Positions 17,186-24,721 of a DNA stretch of 24,721 nucleotides are shown in pieces (the first letter of the stretch is position 1; the number at the start of each line of letters is the position of its first letter). Source of the DNA: CAIOYC01 sp964243985 (GTDB taxonomy: Bacteria > Pseudomonadota > Alphaproteobacteria > Caulobacterales > Caulobacteraceae). Location of the stretch: contig CAXTHJ010000043.1 in assembly GCA_964243985.1 (NCBI GenBank), positions 1 to 24,721 on the forward strand, in the 5' to 3' direction. The position numbers and the translations under genes are program-made. The notes under the pieces are model-generated. The model searched no databases. It was not told where the DNA came from and saw nothing but the letters and a program-made list of their open reading frames with translations.

Positions 17186-18178
17186 ATGAACGGTGTTGCG
17201 ACAGATCAGACGATAGTGGAACGCGAGGCGACGGAGTGGTTCGTGCGCTTGCAATCTGACGGCGCTGGCGAGAGAGACTGGCTGGCGTTTGAAACTTGGC
17301 TCGGAACGAGCGATGCTCACCAAGCGGCGTTTCAGAAGGTCGAGGCGCTCTGGATCGACCTGGAAGCCGCCGACAACCCAGCCTCAGCGCTGAATCCGAA
17401 CACCGTCGTCGCGTTCAAAGTGCGGAAGCTAAAACCTTTGGGGATATGGCTGGCCTCTGGAGCGATCGCGGCGGCCTTGGTGATCGGCGTTGGGGCGCCC
17501 AGCCTTTGGCATATCATCGCCAAGCCCGCCACCCCGGCGCAGACGATCTCCACGGCCAAGGGCGAACGGAGAATGCTGACACTCGGTGATGGCACGCGGA
17601 TCGACATGAACAGCGCCACGACCTTGACGGTTCGCTTGGATCGCCATGAGCGAACGCTTGATCTGCTTGGAGGCGAAGTCGCGTGCGAGGTCGCCCATGA
17701 CCCTTCGCGTCCCTTCGCTGTGCGCACGGGAGATCGGCGCATCACCGATATCGGCACCGTCTTCGACGTTCTGAGGCAAGGCCATAGCACCCACGTCACC
17801 GTCGAGAAGGGCGAGGTGGCCGTGACGGGCGTCGGTGATGCGTCAAACACTGTGATCGCCGGGCAGCAACTGGTTCATGAAGACGGGGCGGCTAACTCAA
17901 CCGTTCACGCCGTCGATGTCGCCAACGCCTTGGCGTGGAGAAGCGGCCGGCTGATCTATCATGATGCGACGCTGCGTACGCTCGCTGCCGAGCTCAGCGA
18001 ATACTTCCCGACGCCGATTCGTGTACAAGATAATCGGACGGCCGAGCTTCAGTTCTCCGGCGTTCTCGTCCTGGATTCGGAGGATGCGGTTGTCGGCCGT
18101 CTACAAGCATTCCTCCCCGTGGCGGCGGAACGATCGAACGGCGCCATTATCCTTCGTGCGAGACGCCATAAAACCTAG
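17186..18178 (+). CDS. FecR-family anti-sigma factor / signal transducer
   Basis: A 330-aa inner-membrane regulator. Residues ~10-60 form the cytoplasmic N-terminal domain (DUF4880-like; EREATEWFVRLQSDG, WLGTSDAHQAAFQKVEALW) that binds the sigma factor. One helix spans ~84-104 (LGIWLASGAIAAALVIGVGAP). The periplasmic FecR domain covers ~120-215 (TAKGERRMLTLGDGTRIDMNSA, DLLGGEVACEVAHDPSRPFAV). The C-terminal part (GRLIYHDATLRTLAAELSEYF, ~265-290) resembles the STN-like end that contacts the receptor's signalling domain. It starts 100 bp after the sigma gene and overlaps the likely start of the TonB-receptor gene by 23 bp, so receptor translation may be coupled to it. Confidence 0.92.
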   Translation: MNGVATDQTIVEREATEWFVRLQSDGAGERDWLAFETWLGTSDAHQAAFQKVEALWIDLEAADNPASALNPNTVVAFKVRKLKPLGIWLASGAIAAALVIGVGAPSLWHIIAKPATPAQTISTAKGERRMLTLGDGTRIDMNSATTLTVRLDRHERTLDLLGGEVACEVAHDPSRPFAVRTGDRRITDIGTVFDVLRQGHSTHVTVEKGEVAVTGVGDASNTVIAGQQLVHEDGAANSTVHAVDVANALAWRSGRLIYHDATLRTLAAELSEYFPTPIRVQDNRTAELQFSGVLVLDSEDAVVGRLQAFLPVAAERSNGAIILRARRHKT

Positions 18179-20594
18179 AACAAACGGCTGGCGAATCTTT
18201 GCGGCGGCTTGCGGCGTCATGGCGTTTTGGCCGAGAGGCGTCGCTGCTGCCGAGGCCGCGCGGAATTTCTACATCCCACCGCAACAGATCCCGTCTGCAC
18301 TGATCGCCTTCGCCCTGCAGTCTGACATCTCCGTGGGCCACGCGCCCAATCTAGATTGCGGGCCGCGAACCGTCGACCTTGCCGGTCGCTACACGGTGAA
18401 GGACGGCCTAAAAGCGATCCTGCGTAAGACGGCCTGCACCTTCATTATGCCTGATCCGCGAACGGCGGTGATCATCGCCGTCGCTCCACCCGCGCCGATC
18501 AAACCCGTGAAGCCGGCCTCCCAGCCGGCTGTGGCGGCGGCCGCGCCGGAGGTGGTGGTCACCGCGTCTCGTCGAGCTGAGTTGATCGACCGTTCACCCT
18601 ACGATGTCACCCGGATCGGCGAACAGGACTTGGTCAGCGCGGGCGTCAGCGATATTGGCGGACTGGCCACCTTGGTCTCCGGCATGACCGTCACCAACCT
18701 CGGCCCCGGCCGGGATAAGATATTGCTGCGGGGCCTGTCCGACGGCGTCTTCACCGGCCGCACCCAATCCACTGTAGGTCTCTATCTCGACGACGTGACC
18801 CTCACCTACAACGCGCCGGATCCGGACTTACGGCTCGTCGACATTGCTTCGGTGGAGGTGCTGAGGGGCCCCCAAGGCGCGCTTTACGGCGCGGGATCCA
18901 TCGGGGGCGTGGTGCATATCATCACCCAGAAGCCGGACCTGACCCAATATAGCGGCAGCGTGACCGTGGCCGGAGCCGAAACCGCCGTTGGCGCGGGGAC
19001 CAATGTGATTGAAGGCGTGGCCAATCTGCCCATCCTGACGGACCGGCTTGGCCTGCGGATTGTCGGTTATCGCGAGGCGGACGGCGGCTATATAGACGAT
19101 GTCCTTTTGAAGCGGGACAACGCCAACAGCACCGATCGTGATGGGGTGCGCGCCCAGGCGTTGTTGAAGGTGACTGAGGACTGGAAGGCCACCTTGAGCG
19201 GCGTCTACCAGTCGCTGAATTCTGCCGATACGCAGTACGTCAGCGGCGACCTCGGCTCCTACAGGCGCGCGACGCAGGTGCTGGAACCCCACGACAACGA
19301 TTTCGACGAGGTCTCGCTGGTGATCGAAGGGCGCGGTCCGGGCTGGCGCTTCAAGTCGTCGACCTCCGAAGTGCATCACCAGATCACCAGCCAGTACGAT
19401 GCATCGGACTCCCTTGCGTTTTTTCAGCCGAATGCGTCCGGCGCGGCGACCTTCACCGAAGCGGATCATAAGAGCCTCATGACCCAGGAGTTCACCCTGG
19501 CGTCGGATGCGGTCGGCAAAACGCAGTGGTTGATCGGGCTGTTCGCCCTGCGTGACCGGGAAAACACCCTCTCACAACTGAAGGATTATTCGACGCAGGC
19601 TCCAACGCCTGGACCACTATATATTGAAAATCGCACGGATCGGATCGGCGACTACGCCGCCTACGGAGAAATCACCTTCACGCCGTGGTCTGAAGTGTTT
19701 CTGACGCTGGGCGGCCGTTTGTTTCAAACGACAGGCGTGACGGGCTCCGCCGTCTCGACGCCGCCCGGAGTTAGATTGGTAATGGCGAAAACGGACGATC
19801 AGGGCTTCGCGCCGAAAATCGTGGCGCGATACCAATTCTCACCCAGCGTCATGGCTTATCTGCAGATAACGGAGGGCTATCGAGGAAGCGGCGTGAACAC
19901 CAGCGGCCTTCCCGCCCAGGCTTTCGCCGCCAGCAGCAACCAGCCGTTCATGAAGTTCGCAGGGGATCAGCTCTGGAATTACGAGATCGGCGCAAAGCTT
20001 TCGCTTTATCACTCGACGGTCAGCATTAGAACGGCGCTCTTCTACGACTCCTGGGACAACATTCAGACCGATCAGATCCTTCCATCCGGCCTGCCATTCA
20101 CCGCCAATGTGGGAGACGGAGCCAACAAGGGCGTCGAGATCGAAGCGCTTTATCAGCCCACGCCAGAGTTCTGGATCAGGGGTGACGCGGCCTTCAACGA
20201 CCCCGAACTGGTCAGCCCTGCGGCGGGCTTTTCATCGGTCGCCGACGCCAGCCTCCCCGGGATCTCGCGGGCGACGGCGGGTATCCAGGTGAGCTATCGG
20301 CGACCGGTGACGCAAACCGTCACTGCCTTTCTGGACGCCCGCGCCGCCTACGTGGGGGAATCGACGATCGGCTTCGACGCCGCGACGATGGCGAGCATGG
20401 GAAATTACACCACCGGACGGATCGCCCTCGGCGCGGACACGACATCCTTTCGGGCGCAGATATTTATCGAAAATCCGGCCAACACAGTGGGAAATACGTT
20501 CGCTTACGGCGACCCCTTCAGCATCCGGCAGACCAAGCAGACAACGCCGCTGCGTCCCCGCACCATCGGCGTCTCGCTCTCGGCGTCCTTTTGA
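18156..20594 (+). CDS. TonB-dependent outer-membrane receptor with STN signalling domain
   Basis: An 812-aa FecA-type transducing receptor. The GTG at 18156 is preferred because it opens a basic, hydrophobic signal peptide (RTNGWRIFAAACGVMAFWP, cleaved near AAAEA). The frame is open back to 17961, but that part lies inside fecR. Residues ~45-97 are an STN domain (IPSALIAFALQSDISVGHAP, LKAILRKTACTFIM). A TonB-box-like EVVVTA lies at ~132-137, and the plug domain spans ~145-260 (ILLRGLSDGVF, VEVLRGPQGALYGAGSIGGV). The rest is a beta barrel ending in GVSLSASF with the usual terminal Phe. With the sigma and FecR genes it forms a surface-signalling circuit. The ligand (siderophore, haem, sugar or other) is not readable. 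Confidence 0.93.
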   Translation: MRDAIKPRTNGWRIFAAACGVMAFWPRGVAAAEAARNFYIPPQQIPSALIAFALQSDISVGHAPNLDCGPRTVDLAGRYTVKDGLKAILRKTACTFIMPDPRTAVIIAVAPPAPIKPVKPASQPAVAAAAPEVVVTASRRAELIDRSPYDVTRIGEQDLVSAGVSDIGGLATLVSGMTVTNLGPGRDKILLRGLSDGVFTGRTQSTVGLYLDDVTLTYNAPDPDLRLVDIASVEVLRGPQGALYGAGSIGGVVHIITQKPDLTQYSGSVTVAGAETAVGAGTNVIEGVANLPILTDRLGLRIVGYREADGGYIDDVLLKRDNANSTDRDGVRAQALLKVTEDWKATLSGVYQSLNSADTQYVSGDLGSYRRATQVLEPHDNDFDEVSLVIEGRGPGWRFKSSTSEVHHQITSQYDASDSLAFFQPNASGAATFTEADHKSLMTQEFTLASDAVGKTQWLIGLFALRDRENTLSQLKDYSTQAPTPGPLYIENRTDRIGDYAAYGEITFTPWSEVFLTLGGRLFQTTGVTGSAVSTPPGVRLVMAKTDDQGFAPKIVARYQFSPSVMAYLQITEGYRGSGVNTSGLPAQAFAASSNQPFMKFAGDQLWNYEIGAKLSLYHSTVSIRTALFYDSWDNIQTDQILPSGLPFTANVGDGANKGVEIEALYQPTPEFWIRGDAAFNDPELVSPAAGFSSVADASLPGISRATAGIQVSYRRPVTQTVTAFLDARAAYVGESTIGFDAATMASMGNYTTGRIALGADTTSFRAQIFIENPANTVGNTFAYGDPFSIRQTKQTTPLRPRTIGVSLSASF

Positions 20595-20744
20595 TCATTC
20601 GTGCGAAGCGTATTGGTCCATCAGTTGAGGCGCGCTCTTGAGGACAAAAGCGGACGAGCCCATGACGAGCGCCAGCATCCAAATCCAAACGGCGAGCCGT
20701 CGAAAAGTTATCTCGCGCGCTACATGACGATCCCAAAGCGCCAT
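20595..20744 (-). CDS. Small single-helix membrane protein, hypothetical
   Basis: A 49-aa ORF with a basic N-terminus (MALWDRHVAREITFRRLAVW) and one hydrophobic helix (IWMLALVMGSSAFVL). AAGGA lies 8 bases before the ATG at 20744, which favours a real gene; the frame could be read further upstream but lacks a good start. It is convergent with the TonB-receptor gene and abuts its stop codon directly. A terminator-like hairpin for plus-strand transcripts lies beyond it (20789-20815), so it may be transcribed antisense to the receptor mRNA's 3' end. No family recognised. Confidence 0.4.
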   Translation of the reverse strand: MALWDRHVAREITFRRLAVWIWMLALVMGSSAFVLKSAPQLMDQYASHE

Positions 20745-20788
20745 ACCATTGTTCCTTAGTCTCCCCCTTAAGAACGTCGCGAGCGATC

Positions 20789-20815
20789 TGCTCCCCCAGT
20801 TGAGGGGAGCATTTT
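20789..20815 (+). terminator. Rho-independent terminator-like hairpin
   Basis: TGCTCCCC and GGGGAGCA form an 8-bp perfect stem around a 7-base loop, followed by TTTT. It points along the plus strand, about 195 bp after the TonB-receptor stop codon, and could end the sigma-fecR-receptor transcript. On the minus strand it lacks a T-run. Confidence 0.5.
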
Positions 20816-20817
20816 GA

Positions 20818-21231
20818 TCAGAAGGCGCCCAATCCAAATTTGCGGATGACGGGCTGCTTGGCGATAACGCTTGTCCTAACCTTTGGATCGATCCGGGCGC
20901 GAGAGATCGCCAGCCGGCCTTGAACGATCAGATTTACAAGTTCCAGCGCGGTTTTTTCACAAGCCGCCTTTCCGAGGATGTTACGCGGCGTCGCCGGCTC
21001 TCTTCCATCGCAATCCACCAAGAACCAACCCAAGTCGTCCCTCAGGCCTTCGCGCACCGACGCCGGTTGGCTTTTAAACGTGGCGCGACTGATTTCGCCA
21101 CACCAGATCGACTGACCTTCCCCATAACGCGCCAGCCAGCCTATGGTCGGCCCATCTTCCTCTTCCACGTGTTGTTCGAACACGATGGTATTCGAAGCAT
21201 CCAAGTTCAAACCTCGTATGCGCCGCCCCAT
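20818..21231 (-). CDS. Hypothetical protein, 137 aa
   Basis: A 137-aa soluble ORF with no signal peptide or membrane helix that I can see. It begins MGRRIRGLNLDASNTIVFEQ and contains an acidic stretch (VEEEDGPTIGWLARYGEGQS) and a basic C-terminus (ISRARIDPKVRTSVIAKQPV). No family recognised. It begins 18 bp after the stop of the 208-aa ORF on the same strand, so the two could be cotranscribed. No clear ribosome-binding site precedes the ATG. The amino-acid make-up looks protein-like, and the base composition looks less GC-rich by eye than in the flanking genes. This could reflect acquired DNA. Confidence 0.45.
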   Translation of the reverse strand: MGRRIRGLNLDASNTIVFEQHVEEEDGPTIGWLARYGEGQSIWCGEISRATFKSQPASVREGLRDDLGWFLVDCDGREPATPRNILGKAACEKTALELVNLIVQGRLAISRARIDPKVRTSVIAKQPVIRKFGLGAF

Positions 21232-21249
21232 TTCATAGACGCCGTGAGA

Positions 21250-21876
21250 TCACGTGGCCCTCAACCCCGCGCGCCCAGTCAACTGCTGGCCTAGGCGCCG
21301 AAGCTGAGCCACCACGGCGAGACCGAACTCGCGATCATTCGCATAGTCCTCCAATCCGAGCATCAGGCTGGAGGCTAACCGATCTATTTTCTGCGCGTCG
21401 CCTTGGGCTCTGAAGTCTTCAATGATGGCCAACGCTTCTTCACGAACCTTAAGGTCAAAATCCCCTCGATGGCTAGCGGACGTGGCCTTGTTGTTATGAT
21501 CGCTTGCACCCACCATGAGAATACGACGTCGCGACACGCCGGTCCCCTCAAGATTAATTGAAAGCCCCGACAGCGGCTCGACCGAAAACTGCTTATCGCC
21601 CTGGCTGAGCCTTACCCGGCAAATCCGGTCTGCGCGAAGATCGATTCTGAGGCGCGAGCCATATCCCTGACGCTGCCGAGAATTGCCGTCTTTCCCTTGG
21701 ACGAGGTGGCTCAGGAGTGGTTTGAACTTGTGCAAACACCCGTCAGCATAGAACCTTAAATGGGTTGAGGCTGGCTGCAACGAGTTCCTTGCCGTGGTCG
21801 TCGGTAACTTGCACGAGGTGAACTCCTCGAAGCTTTGCCGCAGCGATGGCGTGGTCCAGACCTCCATGAGCTTCAA
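21250..21876 (-). CDS. Hypothetical ORF, 208 aa, N-terminal part doubtful
   Basis: The frame runs 208 codons, but the first ~45 (21743-21876) overlap, in another frame, a 71-aa ORF with a better ribosome-binding site, so the coding part may begin later. From about residue 60 it looks like a folded protein: a strand-rich stretch (RLRIDLRADRICRVRLSQGD, FSVEPLSGLSINLEGTGV) and then long helices (DFDLKVREEALAIIEDFRAQ, KIDRLASSLMLGLEDYANDR, FGLAVVAQLRRLGQQLTG). No start with a good Shine-Dalgarno was found inside. It may be the downstream part of a gene split by a frameshift from the 71-aa ORF. No family recognised. Confidence 0.4.
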   Translation of the reverse strand: MKLMEVWTTPSLRQSFEEFTSCKLPTTTARNSLQPASTHLRFYADGCLHKFKPLLSHLVQGKDGNSRQRQGYGSRLRIDLRADRICRVRLSQGDKQFSVEPLSGLSINLEGTGVSRRRILMVGASDHNNKATSASHRGDFDLKVREEALAIIEDFRAQGDAQKIDRLASSLMLGLEDYANDREFGLAVVAQLRRLGQQLTGRAGLRAT

Positions 21877-21958
21877 TGGACGACGCCAGGCGTTGGCTCA
21901 TGGTTGCTTGTCCACTCGCTACATTATCGAGCCAAGTTTCGATCCATGTCGCGTCCAT
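21743..21958 (-). CDS. Hypothetical protein, 71 aa, possibly a frameshifted N-terminal fragment
   Basis: A 71-aa ORF starting MDATWIETWLDNVASGQATM, with GGAGG 7 bases before its ATG, so its start is well supported. It continues SQRLASSIEAHGGLDHAIAA and then HLVQVTDDHGKELVAASLNP and stops early. The helical first half and the short VTDDHGKE strand region suggest a small domain. The next frame on the same strand stays open for another ~165 codons beyond its stop. Either this is a genuine small protein or a frameshift has separated it from that ORF. It lies 36 bp downstream of the YdeI-like gene on the same strand. No family recognised. Confidence 0.5.
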   Translation of the reverse strand: MDATWIETWLDNVASGQATMSQRLASSIEAHGGLDHAIAAAKLRGVHLVQVTDDHGKELVAASLNPFKVLC

Positions 21959-21994
21959 ATGCCTGCCTCCGCTCCAGTCCTAAGTGTCCACGCC

Positions 21995-22372
21995 TTAGTC
22001 GCTTTTGAGCAGGCTATGGCGATTAACGCGAGACGTTGACGTCGATAGGTTCGTGCTGGTTTGAGCAACGAACGCCGCAGGCTCGTCAGCGCGCGGCTGC
22101 ACTTTAGAGATGTCGGTGCGTTGACGATGAGCACATCCTGGCCAACAACAGGGCCGGCGTTTCCCTATTTCGAGGTTCTCACAACCCCAGCTAATCCGCT
22201 TAAGCCTCGTCTCTGATTTCTTGGCGGATTCAATCCAACATATCCACTCGTTGCGCGCGAGCGCTGTGATGTGTTCCCATGTCGCCAATGCCTGTGGATT
22301 GGAGCGTAACGCCGCTTCAAGATCCGATGGCAGGGCGTGCACTAAGCCGCCAGAGACTTTTTCCTCTGACAT
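21995..22372 (-). CDS. YdeI/OmpD-associated-like small protein with CCWPGC motif
   Basis: A 125-aa protein whose first ~82 residues match what I know of the short YdeI/OmpD-associated (bacteriocin-protection-like) family: LVHALPSDLEAALRSNPQAL, WEHITALARNEWICWIESAK, then RLKRISWGCENLEIGKRRPC, ending in the CCWPGC-AHR motif. Members of this short type usually end just after that Cys-rich motif. Here about 40 further Ser/Thr-rich residues follow, possibly after loss of the original stop. GGAG lies 9 bases before the ATG at 22372. It is followed by the 71-aa ORF. The molecular function of the family is poorly known; the clustered cysteines suggest a metal or redox role, which is inference. Confidence 0.7.
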   Translation of the reverse strand: MSEEKVSGGLVHALPSDLEAALRSNPQALATWEHITALARNEWICWIESAKKSETRLKRISWGCENLEIGKRRPCCWPGCAHRQRTDISKVQPRADEPAAFVAQTSTNLSTSTSRVNRHSLLKSD

Positions 22373-22474
22373 GAATAGTTTCTCCGAGTTTGACTAGGAA
22401 GGCGACCCGCGCGGTTTCCCTCTGCACCGGGTCCAGCACTGCAGGCGGTAATGACGCCCGCACTTCTGTTTCGA

Positions 22475-22582
22475 CTAACGACACTGATAAGGATGGTAGT
22501 AGCACCAGCCGTGACCATAGACACATCCACTCATCGACACCGCGCAACCCGTCAGAGCGACGGCCAGCAACAAGGCTTTCAT
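22475..22582 (-). CDS. Very small predicted lipoprotein, 35 aa
   Basis: A 35-codon ORF read directly from the sequence. It begins MKALLLAVALTGCAVSMSG and ends GHGWCYYHPYQCR before TAG. The short hydrophobic start followed by LTGC (residues 10-13) is a lipoprotein signal, so the mature peptide would be about 23 residues anchored at its Cys. A second candidate is MSGC. The mature part is rich in Tyr, His, Trp and Cys. GGAG lies 5 bases before the ATG at 22582, which supports translation. It lies 76 bp downstream of the Gly/Trp/Tyr-rich exported protein on the same strand, with a stem-loop between. No family recognised with confidence. Confidence 0.55.
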   Translation of the reverse strand: MKALLLAVALTGCAVSMSGCVYGHGWCYYHPYQCR

Positions 22583-22613
22583 ATAAACTCCAATTCCATG
22601 ATGGTGAAAGGAT

Positions 22614-22643
22614 GGGCGGCGAATGCAGAGCCGCGCGCCGCCC
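22614..22643 (-). promoter_or_regulatory. Stem-loop between the Gly-rich protein and small lipoprotein genes
   Basis: GGGCGGCG and CGCCGCCC form a perfect 8-bp stem around a 14-base loop, starting 15 bp after the Gly-rich gene's stop. Only scattered T residues (ATCCTTTC) follow on the minus strand, so it is a poor terminator. It may act as a partial terminator or as an mRNA-stabilising element between two genes. Confidence 0.4.
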
Positions 22644-22658
22644 ATAAAGAGCTAATGG

Positions 22659-23030
22659 TTAGTAGCAGCGTGCGTCCCGGACATAGCGGCCAAGCTCTGG
22701 AGCCCACCGCCAGTAGCCCCTGCACCCGCCGTAGTAACCCCAGTAACCAGGACCCGCGTAATATCCGGGCGGGGCGCCGTAGTAAGGATTCGCAAGGCTC
22801 GCGCCGATGGCCACGCCCAAGACACCGGCGGCAAACACGCCAGGCCGCGGACCCCAGCCCGGACCCCAATAGCCGCCGCGCCAACCGCCGTATCCACCGC
22901 GCCAGCCATAACCACCATGCCAGCCGCCCCAACCGCCGTGCCAGCCACCCCAGGGGTACGCGTTAGCAGAGGTCGCCGCAGTGACTACGGCGAGGAGCGA
23001 AGCGGCTGCAATCAAAGTCTTCTTCAACAT
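22659..23030 (-). CDS. Gly/Trp/Tyr-rich exported protein
   Basis: A 123-aa protein. Residues 1-24 (MLKKTLIAAASLLAVVTAAT, then SANA) form a signal peptide cleaved before YPWGG. The mature N-terminal half is a low-complexity repeat of W-H-G-G-W/Y and W-R-G-G-Y units (about residues 26-60). Next comes a hydrophobic Gly/Ala stretch (VFAAGVLGVAIGASLANPYY), then Gly/Tyr-rich sequence ending in GGCRGYWRWAPELGRYVRDARCY. The C-terminal part with two Cys is probably structured. The GGAGG 5 bases before the ATG at 23030 fixes the start over the longer frame from 23150. Proteins of this make-up are common in alphaproteobacterial envelopes, but their role is unknown. A leader hairpin lies just upstream. 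Confidence 0.8.
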   Translation of the reverse strand: MLKKTLIAAASLLAVVTAATSANAYPWGGWHGGWGGWHGGYGWRGGYGGWRGGYWGPGWGPRPGVFAAGVLGVAIGASLANPYYGAPPGYYAGPGYWGYYGGCRGYWRWAPELGRYVRDARCY

Positions 23031-23053
23031 CGATGCCTCCAAATGTGTGAACG

Positions 23054-23069
23054 GGGCGCCAAGGCGCCC
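23054..23069 (-). promoter_or_regulatory. Hairpin in the 5' leader of the Gly-rich protein gene
   Basis: GGGCGCC-AA-GGCGCCC is a perfect 7-bp stem 23 bases upstream of the ATG at 23030, just before the ribosome-binding site. It could stabilise the mRNA or modulate initiation. With only two bases in the loop, the real fold would open at least one pair. Confidence 0.3.
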
Positions 23070-23736
23070 ACCTATATGCTGCCATCCGATGATGAACGGC
23101 GGCTGAATAATTCTGTCGTGAAATAATCGGCACGCGTAAGACCGCCGCATGGGCTAGTCGGAACGATGAAAAGCTCCGAAGCCACGGCCAACTGAGCTGG
23201 CCTTGGAAACCGGAGCGCGTAGGTTTTATGGCAAGGACCGATGGAGGCAAATTGCGATAACGACCGGCAGTGTCTGGCAGCATTCCCTCCGGAACGTGGC
23301 AAACGTTGGATATCTATCCAGGTTCCGGGAGCGGATCATACTGGAAGTCGGGTGGCGTTTTCTTAAGTCAGCTCCCTCAGTTGGGTGTTGAGGGGGCGTC
23401 GTGTTTGTGGCTCGTGACACGAGGATGAACCGAAGTGCATCTAATCTGGTGCCAAACAGGCCTTCAAAGTCACTACACTATAGGTCGGCTTAATCTCGGA
23501 CCCTTAACTAGGCGAAGGTATAAAGCCGCTTCAAGAATTGGCGGCGTACGCGGTTTTTTACGCTCATGCGGAAAACGCGAGCGGCGAAGGCGGATATGCG
23601 CTTGATCGTCCTACGCATGGCTAAGGTTCTCCCTTGAACATCCGCCGGTCAAGCCGGCGAATCGCTCGACCATGTTCTTTTTACCCCTCGCCCATAACGC
23701 CTGCATGACGGTTTAGCTCCCAAGCGTGAACAGCGA

Positions 23737-23751
23737 AACTTGCGGTAAGTT
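23737..23751. promoter_or_regulatory. Inverted repeat upstream of pccB
   Basis: AACTT-GCGGT-AAGTT is a perfect 15-bp dyad 45 bp upstream of the pccB start. An overlapping wider dyad, GGTAAG-N11-CTTACC, spans 23744-23766. Either could be a repressor site near the promoter; no regulator gene lies next to it in this window. Confidence 0.3.
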
Positions 23752-23796
23752 AGACGCTCCCTTACCAACCTTTCTGGACGCAGGGCGGAGACAAGC

Positions 23797-24721
<925 letters not shown>

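Larger units (their letters stand above)
23031..23796. other. Gene-free interval of about 770 bp
   Basis: No convincing gene is seen on either strand; the open frames here are short and lack ribosome-binding sites. It holds a leader hairpin of the Gly-rich gene (23054-23069), a CGCCGG-N5-CCGGCG hairpin at 23643-23659 with TTCTTTTTAC about 17 bases later, a T6 run near 23550, and the dyad upstream of pccB. The sequence looks less GC-rich and less codon-structured than its flanks. I see no tRNA-like fold. Confidence 0.5.

Noticed and set aside
17961..18155. N-terminal extension of the TonB-receptor frame
   Set aside because: It lies inside fecR in another frame and encodes basic, non-signal sequence; the signal peptide begins after the GTG at 18156.
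22850..22970. Short repeated units suggesting a repeat array
   Set aside because: They are the coding repeats of the Gly/Trp-rich protein, not a CRISPR or intergenic repeat.
23031..23796. Possible tRNA or small-RNA gene in the gene-free interval
   Set aside because: I could not fold a cloverleaf or find a T-loop/acceptor pair; only isolated short hairpins are present.

Overview
The window looks like chromosomal DNA of a high-GC alphaproteobacterium, probably Caulobacterales or a relative. This is inferred from codon usage, the PccB-type carboxyltransferase, the FecI/FecR/TonB-receptor triad and the Caulobacter-like family mix; no rRNA or marker gene confirms it. Most of it is ordinary host coding sequence. 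One decayed insertion-sequence relic and one block of small unrecognised genes are the accessory parts.

Layout. 1-1077 (+): the 3' part of an AraC-type regulator, then a small membrane protein. 1169-2848 (-): a glutathione S-transferase-like protein and an NAD(P)-binding epimerase/SDR. The SDR is divergent from an XRE/MmyB-type regulator (2945-3844), with an 18-bp perfect dyad between them. 3790-4403: an IS21-family relic (istB plus a possible istA tail) with a stop codon and frameshifts; the 3' end of the regulator reads into it. 4411-8005 (-): a Kup potassium transporter and a CPA1/NhaP-type cation/proton antiporter, plausibly a cation-homeostasis pair. 8200-9615 (+): an exported M20 metallopeptidase. 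9691-12884 (-): an FtsX-type permease and its ABC ATPase, overlapping by ATGA and divergent from a TesA-like SGNH esterase (12957-13580). This is the familiar ybbP-ybbA/tesA arrangement.

13690-16385 (-): a GT2-GtrA fusion and a GT39-like membrane glycosyltransferase. Together they could make, flip and use a polyprenyl-phosphate sugar, like a compact Gtr system. 16570-20594 (+): an ECF sigma factor, a FecR anti-sigma factor and an STN-domain TonB-dependent receptor, which form a surface-signalling uptake system of unknown substrate.

20595-23030 (-): small genes, including a 49-aa membrane ORF, three unrecognised ORFs, a YdeI/OmpD-associated-like protein with a CCWPGC motif, a 35-aa predicted lipoprotein, and a Gly/Trp/Tyr-rich exported protein. 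About 770 bp with no recognisable gene follows. The window ends inside the beta subunit of propionyl-CoA carboxylase (23797 onward).

I did not find a clearly new defence or mobile system. The best leads are the GT2-GtrA/GT39 pair, the tiny lipoprotein beside the Gly-rich exported protein, and the unrecognised block at 20818-21958. No tRNA, rRNA or CRISPR array was seen.
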